64,000 nt of DNA from Atherinomorus stipes (taxonomy: Eukaryota; Chordata; Actinopteri; Atheriniformes; Atherinidae). This document shows positions 56,445 through 64,000 of this stretch, piece by piece. The stretch lies in contig JALJCO010001293.1 of NCBI GenBank assembly GCA_023101725.1, forward strand, positions 1-64,000, written 5' to 3'. The stretch's first letter is position 1, and each line of letters starts with the position of its first letter. Both the position numbers and the translations under genes were made by a program. Below the pieces are notes generated by a model that worked only from the letters and a program-made list of their open reading frames with translations, did no database searches and was not told where the DNA came from.

Positions 56445-56595
56445 ATTGCACTATATATAAATAACTTATTATATATATATATCATATATATAAATACACA
56501 GCACACACATATATATTTATTTAAGGTGGCAACTTTTTTATATATATATGTATATATGTGTGTATATATATATATTTATATAAATATAAATGTGT
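56445..56595. repeat. TA/TATATG-rich simple repeat
   Basis: Runs such as ATATATATATATCATATAT and GTGTGTATATATATATATTT. Confidence 0.85.
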
Positions 56596-57734
56596 CGATA
56601 TGCTTGTACTGTATATGTGGCAATTTCCTACATGCAGTTGGGTATTTTTCTAGAAGATGAAACCTGACTGTTATCCCAGGCAGAAACGCTTTAGACCTCC
56701 TTCACTCCAACCACCCCTGTGGAAACATTCGTCAACACCAGGACCTCAAGTCCCTGAACAAATCAGTACATGCGGTGGTCCCACCGAGCCAGACCAGACT
56801 ACTTCAAAGAGATGTACGGGTATCCAAACACGACTCAAACTTAAGCGTTGTTTTTTTCTGGAGAGTTTTCAGTTTCAGAACAGATTGTGTTTGTAAAATC
56901 TTCTCTGAAGCACATGTTCGTGCAGGGAGCTGCAATCAGTGTAGCTCCAAAGATGTTTTTCACCGTGGCAACAAATAAATAACAGGCACACAGCTAGGTT
57001 TTAAATATTAAGGATAGCAATGTGATTATTTGACAGTAAGGTAAATGTTCTAGTTAAAAATATTTGTCCCAGGGATTCCAGACATTTAATTTTCAGATAG
57101 ATTGATTGAGCTATGACATCACACTGATAAAGTAGAGGTAAGAGTGATTGTAAAGTCACAGCCTCAACAGCTGTAAAGATTTATGCACTTCTGGATGGCA
57201 CTTCTAAGCTCACAATCTGTCAATGCCTCAACATTTCGCACAGGTTTGTTTTACTAAACTGGGATAACTGAGCAGTCTGACCAGTAAAAGATTCAGTGCA
57301 GGGAGGAACTGGATCCTGATGGCTGCTTTAACGTTTTCAGCGCCATTGTGTTATTTTAAAGACTGACAGCGTATAGCTTAGATCTGAACTGTGGACGAAC
57401 TCCTGATATCCTGAATGGTATATCTGTCCTCGCACTGGAGACTGATTGATCATTGCTCATGTTAAAGCTGTTTCTTGGACAAATAGTAATTAAGCAGGAT
57501 TTCAGCGTTTTTAAAAAAAAAAAATCAACCCTTTGCAAATAAACGAGTCTTGATATTTACTCATCTGGACCACATGATTATGGAAATAAATCAGGGTGTC
57601 AGAGAACTGCTTCGGGCTCAGCAGGAGTCCAAGAGGAACTCTTGGCTTTGTTGTATAGAAAACCTGCCAATAAGAAGGTTATGTAACCATGGTAACTGAA
57701 CCTTTGGGTTAACTGTGATCTTCCGACCAATATT
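56596..57734. other. No feature recognised
   Basis: Intronic, no domain-bearing frame. Confidence 0.45.
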
Positions 57735-58352
57735 GACTGCATTTACATGAGAGTTTTAATTCCGAATAAAGGTTGATTCTGCTTTAGGAAGACCACGTAA
57801 ACCCTTAATTCCAAGTGAAAACAATCATTCCTAATAAATCTTAATCCGAACTAAGTGGTTGGTTTATTCCTATTTTAATTCCAAATAAAATAATTCCTCT
57901 GTCATGTAAACCTTTTAATCCGCTCTAAGTTAATTCCTGTTGTACTGCCCATGCTCCTTCCCTTGTCCTGTTGTAATAGCGGACATCAAAGCACACGTGA
58001 AACAAGCGTTGGACTTGTGCCAGCCGGTGGAAACGAATTAGTATGTTAGAGTCAAACTGCAATCAAAATACAGTCAAATTATCTGTGTTATGTGGTTTTC
58101 ATGTCGCAGTTGAAACAAATGGAGCAGGTACCGGGGTCTGTGTACTTCTGGGTAGACATAAACAGACGTAAATACATCATGTCCGCCTCCTGTCTAATCA
58201 GCACCCTTCCTAACCCCCAGATCTAAAGCGGAATAAGATAACGTGTTTTCCATGTAAACCTTAATTTGGAATTGTTTCATGTAAAACATGAAGGACAATA
58301 ATTTCATTCAGAATTATTTAAGTCAGAATAGTTAATTCAGAATTTAAAAACA
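57735..58352. mobile_element. MITE-like element, TACATGAGAGTTTTA family, copy 2
   Basis: Shares TTTACATGAGAGTTTTA, GAACTAAGTGGTTGGTTTAT, TCTAAAGCGGAATAAG and CATGTAAACCTTAATTT with 15640-16125, in the same order. About 130 bases longer. Non-coding. Confidence 0.6.
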
Positions 58353-58823
58353 TTGTGTAACTGGGGCCAATGGTGTTTGTACTGATAAGCTGCGTTTGGT
58401 TTTCACCAACTGTTGGGTTGTGTGTTATTTCCAAACACTTTGCTTTAGTCCCATTTGTCCAAAGGACATTGTTCCAGAAGTCTAATTGTTTGTTCAGATG
58501 CAGTTTTTCAAATCTAAACCGTACTGCCATGTGTTTTTTAGAGAGGAAACCTTATCTCCTGCAACCTTTACAAACAAGCCATATTTGTTCTAGGGCTGTC
58601 CTGATCCCACTTTTTCACTTCTATGCCAATACCAATGCCACAGGTCAAGTATCGGTCGATCGGCTTGATACTTAGCTGTGTTTTGAGCCAAAGATTATGC
58701 ATGTTGACCTGATAAGTGATTTTATTCTTAGTCCATGTTAGGTATGTCTGTTTTGTCGAACCTTACCTCACGCCCATATGGGGCCCATAAGGGGCCCATA
58801 GAGGTTAAATATGAGGTACCTAA

Positions 58824-59300
58824 AGCCCGGTTCCACCCGCGGGTCTGGGTCGGGTCAGGTCGGGCCAGGCCAGATCGGGTGGGTTTTGGTACGGGTGTGT
58901 TGATTTCACGCTGCGTCCCCACAGCAACCTGTACCCTTACTCTGGAGGCGCTGGACAGCGCTGCTACCTGATCGCGTGACATAATCGCTGTGCAATGCCG
59001 TTTAACCAAAACACCGCGCCATACATGACAGAAACAAAAAAGGAGTCACCCCGGCTTTGTTTTTATGCTTGGTCACGCGGGAAGTGGGATTTTTCAACAA
59101 ATCAATGTATTGCTTTGTGTTAGCTCCACCTCTTTGGTCCGGATCGGTTAGATCAGTACCCCTACCGAAGGGTGCCAAAAAAGTAGGCCGGGTCAGGTCG
59201 GATATAAGGGTACCCGTCCCAGTTTTTATCTGTGGAGACGCAAAAAAATGAGTACCGATCCGGCCCGACCCGACCCAGACCCGCTGGTGGAAACGGGGCT
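58824..59300. mobile_element. Non-autonomous TAA-target element sharing ends with 14262
   Basis: Ends AGCCCGGTTCCACCCGCGG and (reversed) AGCCCCGTTTCCACCAGCGG, both followed by GGTCTGGGTCGGGTC. TAA at 58821-58823 and 59301-59303. 477 bases, GC-rich ends, no protein domain. Confidence 0.85.
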
Positions 59301-59301
59301 T

Positions 59302-59519
59302 AAGTGGGTTTGTCCACAGTTTCCATGGTGGCCTCACCTGTGATTGCCCATGTGGGTTTCACATATGGGGCCCATGTAACTGAAACTACATGAGACCTGC
59401 AAATTTTCCCAGTTCAAGCCCATGTCCATTCAGTATCAGCATTGCCAATGTTTAACGCTTGTAGGCTGTATGGGCAAACACAAGTAGAACCACCATGGAA
59501 ACTGTGGACAAACCCACTT
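59302..59519. repeat. 30-bp perfect inverted repeat, GGGCCCA element
   Basis: Arms 59302-59331 and 59490-59519 are perfect reverse complements (they start AAGTGGGTTTGTCCAC), with a 158-base loop. The left arm begins 2 bases after the nested TAA element's end. Confidence 0.92.
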
Positions 59520-59682
59520 GGGCCCCACATACGCAGCTCAAATTTAATCCTTATGGGCCCCACATGGATGTGCTGGCTGGGCTGGCTTAACAGGTTAATG
59601 AAAAAAGTCCAAAACAGTAAGTATGAAGACAAACTGACATTAATTATTTACCAATGGCTATGATGAATTTTACACCTACAGA

Positions 59683-60162
59683 CATAATAATGATAATAAT
59701 AATAATAAATTTCAAATAAATTAAGACCCAGTGAGGAAGATGTGCTTGAAAGAAAAGCTGGAATCGATTTCCAAGATCAGCAAATTTTGACGCATTCCGA
59801 TCTGATCCAGGTTTTTTAACCAATATCGACCTGATATCTGATGCTAGTATTGGATTGGGACAGCCTTAATTTGTTCGGTCTTTTTAAAATTATTCTTTCA
59901 TAAATGTTAATGTTCCTCTTAAGTACATTGCTGATGTCTTTCCTCCTTGTTATTTTGCATACACACATCTGAACAACAAACTGCCAAAGCTTCTGCTTTT
60001 GTGAAGGCGCTGACACTAGTATTGTCAAAAAAATTGATAATCGATAATAATAAAAATAATTTATTTTCCTTTTTTTAAGGTCTTTTCTCATATATATTCA
60101 TACATTTTTGTTGTGTTGTTTGGATTGTTATTTTATTTAATTAATTAATTAATTAATTAATT
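59683..60162. repeat. AAT and TTAA simple repeats
   Basis: (AAT)n at 59683-59710 and (TTAA)n at 60137-60162. Between them lies AT-rich sequence with the end of the hAT nest and no gene. Confidence 0.75.
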
Positions 60163-60553
60163 TATATATTTATTTTTGGGGGGAGGGGGGATTTTTCTTT
60201 CCTTTCAATATCGAAAATAGTATCAAGTATCGACCACCATCTTTAGTATCGGTCTCGAGAATGAAATTTTAGTATTGTGACAACACTGGCTGACACGGAT
60301 GATATTAAACTGATCAAGTGCATTGATTATCAGCTCCTGGCTGCTACTTGCCCCTTAATTGCTATACAGTGTGGTTTTTCACTCATTGTTTCTGTATTTT
60401 GGCAGCGTTTAATGACATAACATGATATGTTGTGTGTTGTTGTCAGCTGAGGTTTTATTTACCTCATATTAAGATGCAAAAAATCTTACAATAGACATTT
60501 CTCTTGCGCATGATTGGATACTGTAGGTATCTAATCATACCGGATACCGTCTG

Positions 60554-60589
60554 TCCATCCATCCATCCATCCATCCATCCATCCATCCA
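60554..60589 (-). repeat. CCAT microsatellite, possible LINE tail
   Basis: Nine CCAT units. Reversed this is (ATGG)n, the kind of tail that fish Rex-type LINEs have after GAAAATGG; no LINE body is seen next to it. Confidence 0.75.
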
Positions 60590-60621
60590 ACAATCCAGGG
60601 GGAATCCAGAAGTCTTCCATG

Positions 60622-61035
60622 TAGGGCTGCCACAAAAAATTATTTTGATAATTGAATAGTCACCCATTATTTTGGGGATTAGCCGACTAATCAAATCATA
60701 TGAAAATTGTAGCATATTTACAATACCAGTTAAAAGTTTGGAGACTTTCTCATTGAATTTAATGGAAAAACAGGTTTGAACCTTCGACTGGTAGTGCATG
60801 TGTTTATACAATTCAAGAAAAGCTGACCAGACAGAAAGACAGACAAGCCAGTGGAAGGTACATTGGCAATTTTAAGAGGAAAAACAAAGCTTATAAACAA
60901 TAAACAATTAGTCGGTTATGAATTTAGTCACCGACGAGGGGGGGCGGGATTTCAACTGCAATAACAATCAGAACCATGGTCGTTTTGGTCAAAATAACCG
61001 ATATAAAATTTTCATAGTGTAACATCCCTGTGCTT
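60622..61035. mobile_element. hAT-like MITE fragment, AGGGCTGCCACAA type
   Basis: The left end TAGGGCTGCCACAAAAAATT is typical of fish hAT MITEs. The right end is unclear (AACATCCCTG near 61027 may belong to a different element). The 8 bases before it (CTTCCATG) are not repeated after it. Confidence 0.4.
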
Positions 61036-61160
61036 GACCAGGTCCCAGGGGGGTCAGACCTGGTCACCAGGTGCTAGCCGTCTACCCAACCAGGCCTAGC
61101 TCCAGATGGGGGTGTGGTGACCCACATCTCAGCAAGGAAAAGTGGAATCCAACAGTTTTG
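61036..61160 (-). mobile_element. Short LINE 5' leader fragment
   Basis: The stretch CAGGCCTAGCTCCAGATGGG with GTGGTGACCCACATCTCAGC resembles 7636-7675 (CAGGCCTGGCTCCAGAGGGG with GCCAGGTGACCCCCATCC). About 120 bases of the same LINE leader. Confidence 0.5.
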
Positions 61161-63259
61161 CTTGGTAATAATAAGTGAACACACTATTTTTTCAGTTACC
61201 TACTTAAATGTATACCCTTAAAAAAAATCCATATGTACAAGTCTAGCAAAAAAAAAAAAAAAAAAAAGTTATTTTACACCTAATAGTTCCTGATTATTCT
61301 CATATCTTTTTGTAAAGACAGCACAGTTTGTATAAAACCTTTTTCTTTAGTGTGCAGTTACTTTCTTCTTCTGTGGTCTTCTATTATTGTTGATACCACA
61401 GCCTGCCGAGAAACCCCACATCAGACTGAATGTACTTTCTAATGGTATTGTGTAGATCCTTATTCCCCTCCTCCTAGTCTACCTAAACCTCAAACGCTTC
61501 ATTCCTGAATACGTTTAAGCTACAGACTGTGAGTCACTCATCATGGAAAAGCTGAGTCCACCGTCTTGCACCCTTGGTGGGTTTTATTTCACGTCTTTGC
61601 TTGTGTATAGCTCTGCATCTGTGTTTGCATGAAGTGATTTATGAGCAGAATGTCTGCTAGCAAGGTCTCAGCTGTTGTTTCATCCTGCCATCCGTCTTGC
61701 CTGTTTCATCAGAGAGCAGACGAAGCATTGTCATATACAGCCAACTCTCTCTTTCTCCATGTTTGCTGTTCATTTTCCAAAAGAAAGACACACACACACA
61801 AAGGCTCGGTCCAGAAATCTGCCCTGCTGGATTTGAGTTACGTGGCTGCCTTCTCCTCTTCCTAATCCCCTCAAATGAGAGTTCTGGACTGCCAAGGAAC
61901 TCCCAGACCCTCACACACACACACTGAAACAGAAAATTGTGGCTGGGTTTCCAAGTGGCCCTCTGAGATATTCTTTTCAGGGTTTGGTGTCCAGCAAACA
62001 CACACACACAGATACACTACTGAGCATACACAGTAATGGCAGGCCACACACACAGATATACACACATATGTAGCGCACACACACAGAAATACACACACCG
62101 GGGAGGGAACAGTGCAGCATTGTTTGCTGCTTCCTGAGAGAGTCAGCATCAGGATCGCAGGAGCTCTCTCTCTCTCTCCGGAGTCCAGTCATCCAGGCCG
62201 GCATGGACGGCTGTGAGAGACCACATGTCTTCTGGCTGAGAGGGAATTAAAAAAAATGCAGAGATCGCTTAAAAATGTGTGTGTGTTTCCTCTTGTTGCA
62301 GCTATGGTGATTTACAGAAGCATGACCATCTGGGACCATCCCAGTGAAGCTCAGTATGGAAGGAGCAGAGATTTAGGTTAGGGTCTGAGACAAAAAACTT
62401 TCTGGTAGATGAGAAAATGCACTTGTGGCTTTGACCTTGTTAGTTTTGTGCCGCAGCAAACAAAACTTGCTATGGGAATAATCAGTTGTATTGTCGTGTT
62501 ATCAGAGGAAATAACCATATTTTTAAAATCTAGAAGAATCCAAATGTTTCAGGAAAGTATTTAAAATAAAGTCCAATCATTATAATCAGTCAAATATGAT
62601 CTAAGTAAACAAGGCAAAGAATCTAATAATCATCCTCAGACTTGGACTGTAATTAAATGCAACATTAGCCAGTGTGTCTGGCCAGCACATCAAGTTACAC
62701 ACCAGTTTATTACAGGGAAACATGTTTTTGCTACCAGTTGGGAATAAGATGGAATTAATGTCAGGGAGAATGAGTGAAAGCAAGCATGAGACTTTCTGAG
62801 AGTGATAAGATGTTGAAGTAATTGTTTATTTAGCTCATTTTTTACACCTAAAATAGCAAAGATTTATTTCCCTTTCAAGCTACATGTTCATCCCCTCTTG
62901 GTCTTCAGTGAACAGCCAACACACTAAATCAACCCCTGTCCTCCATTTGCACAAGGATGTCAATTAGTCCTGGGAGGTATGACCAAAATTATATATTACA
63001 CTGTTTCTCAAAATGATAATGGCCTTCCAATATTTGGCAGTATTGTTTTTTCCATGCGTGACCGGGTGTTTACAATTTCCACTGATCCACAGAGAATTCC
63101 TGCAGTAGACAAGCTGAGAATAGCCTGCACTGTCATGAAAGTTTAATGTCTGCAACGTCTTGATTGTAGCCAATAATATGTCTGTCCCCACAGAACTTAT
63201 CAGAACCATGTCCTTGGCTGTATAGATCTGCTTTTTTGTTGAAGGCAGTACTATAGTGT
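61161..63259. repeat. Intron with CA, CT and GT microsatellites, no gene
   Basis: A-run near 61250-61267; (AC)n at about 61783-61800, 61910-61923 and 61998-62100; (CT)n at 62165-62178; (GT)n at 62277-62287. The last ends in TTTCCTCTTGTTGCAG at 62301, a splice-acceptor-like sequence, but the following phase-0 frame stops at once. Confidence 0.6.
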
Positions 63260-63800
63260 CCTGTCTAAGTTGGGAATGAGGTCCTGCCCAAAGTGAAGGA
63301 GTTCAAATATCTTAGGATCCTGTTCTTGAGCAGCAGATCAACAGGTGTGTTGGCAGTAATGCAGACTCTGCATTGGTCTGTGGTGATGGAGGAGCTGAGC
63401 TGCAAGGCAAAACCCCACCCATGGTCACAAGCTGTTAAAAGTGGACGAAAGAACGGGATTGCAAATACAAGTGGGAAAAATGAGTTTCCTCAGCAGGGTG
63501 GCTGGGACTTCCCGTAGAGATAGGGTAAGAAGCTTGATCATCTGGGAAGGGCTCAGAGTAGAGCTGCTCCTCATCAAGAGGAGCCAGATGAGGTGGCTCA
63601 GGTATCTGATTGGGAGGCCTCCTGGACTCCTCTCTGAAGAGGTTTTCCTGGCATGTTCTGATAGAAGAAGGCATCATGATCGACCCAAAACACGCAGGAG
63701 AGACAGTGGTTATGTCCAAATTCAGGAGCTTGGTCCTTCGAAGGACATGCCCTACCCGGTCTACGTAGGCTGGGTCCTCCTTAGACCACGTAAGGCATAA
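63260..63800 (+). mobile_element. LINE 3' end fragment (Rex/RTE-like), copy 2
   Basis: The frame 63293-63517 has KEFKYLRILFLSS followed by LHWSVVMEELSCKAK. The frame 63441-63800 has MSFLSRVAGTSRRDRVRSLI and RSQMRWLRYLIGRPPGLLSE. Both are in the region after the RT of fish LINEs, the same as in 42410-42990. Between them about 50 codons of the family are missing. Confidence 0.8.
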
Positions 63801-64000
63801 GAGACAGGCTGTTAAATTCGGACGGTCTAGCCTCCTCAGCATATCTCTTGTTGCCTAGCAGCTGTGATGGCGCTACACCAAAACAAAAGCTCCTAAAGTC
63901 TTACCATTGTTCTGCTAATGAGGAGTTACGACAGCTTTACCATCATCGGTGGCAATTTTTATATTTTTATCACTCCAGCTGAGAGAAAATCAAATCCAGG
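63801..64000. other. Window end, nothing assigned
   Basis: Short non-coding end of the window, still inside the presumed first intron. Confidence 0.4.

Larger units (their letters stand above)
58591..59868. mobile_element. Outer hAT MITE with perfect 8-bp target and nested elements
   Basis: Ends TAGGGCTGTCCTGATCC and (reversed) TAAGGCTGTCCCAATCC. Target ATTTGTTC at 58583-58590 and 59869-59876. It contains a second-level repeat with GGGGCCCATAAGG ends and the TAA-target element 58824-59300. Confidence 0.88.

Noticed and set aside
60554..60589. CRISPR-like regular repeats
   Set aside because: A plain tetranucleotide microsatellite without spacers.
62286..62400. Second exon after TTTCCTCTTGTTGCAG
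   Set aside because: The acceptor is good, but the frame set by the phase-0 donor at 20248 stops at the third codon.

Overview
This window looks like teleost fish nuclear DNA. It carries a Ty3/gypsy element of the Gmr1 type, several Tc1-like transposons, fish-type LINE and tRNA-derived SINE pieces, and many hAT, PIF/Harbinger and TTAA-site miniature elements. Simple repeats are frequent and there are no operons, bacterial genes or CRISPR arrays. Most of the 64 kb is non-coding. The only host coding sequence I can support is one exon at 20027-20248 (+). It encodes the cytoplasmic tail, the membrane anchor and the start of the stalk of a type II TNF-ligand-superfamily protein (TNFSF10/TNFSF11-like), followed by a clean splice donor. 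No later exon was found, so 20249 to the window end appears to be a first intron of more than 43 kb that is full of mobile DNA. Layout: 1-819 is degenerate repeat DNA. 820-6570 is a minus-strand LTR retrotransposon with almost identical LTRs and a 5-bp target duplication; its domains run gag, protease, integrase, reverse transcriptase, RNase H, so integrase precedes RT. 7205-7835 is a LINE endonuclease fragment (-), 8280-8575 a tRNA-derived SINE (-), and 9350-10735 a LINE RT fragment (+). 14262-15240 holds the left part of a transposon with a 3-bp target, one + ORF and a THAP-like - ORF. 15640-16440 is MITE and GGGTTA-repeat DNA, and 16461-17458 is a truncated Tc1 with a fold-back at its broken end. 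17536-18776 is a three-level nest of elements. 18840-20026 is the flank and 5' region of the host gene. Inside the intron are a Tc1 relic (21430-21780), compound MITEs (22475-23145, 24817-25572, 28283-29179), a long-TIR TTAA element (26701-27533), a hAT MITE (27566-27927), a nested TTAA element (31292-33748), more copies of the TTAA-site family (about 36465-36755 and 38780-39270), Harbinger-type elements (39695-40298 and 48443-49053), LINE tails (42410-42990 and 63260-63800), two Tc1 elements (54417-56440) and another nest (58591-59868). The elements do not work together as a system. The information lies in their order of insertion, which target duplications and intact sibling copies let one read. 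I found no undescribed enzymatic or defence system. The most notable items are the Gmr1-type element with a SCAN-like capsid, the multi-level nests with matching empty sites, and the Tc1 fold-back junction. Coordinates of element edges are exact where a target duplication is quoted and approximate elsewhere.
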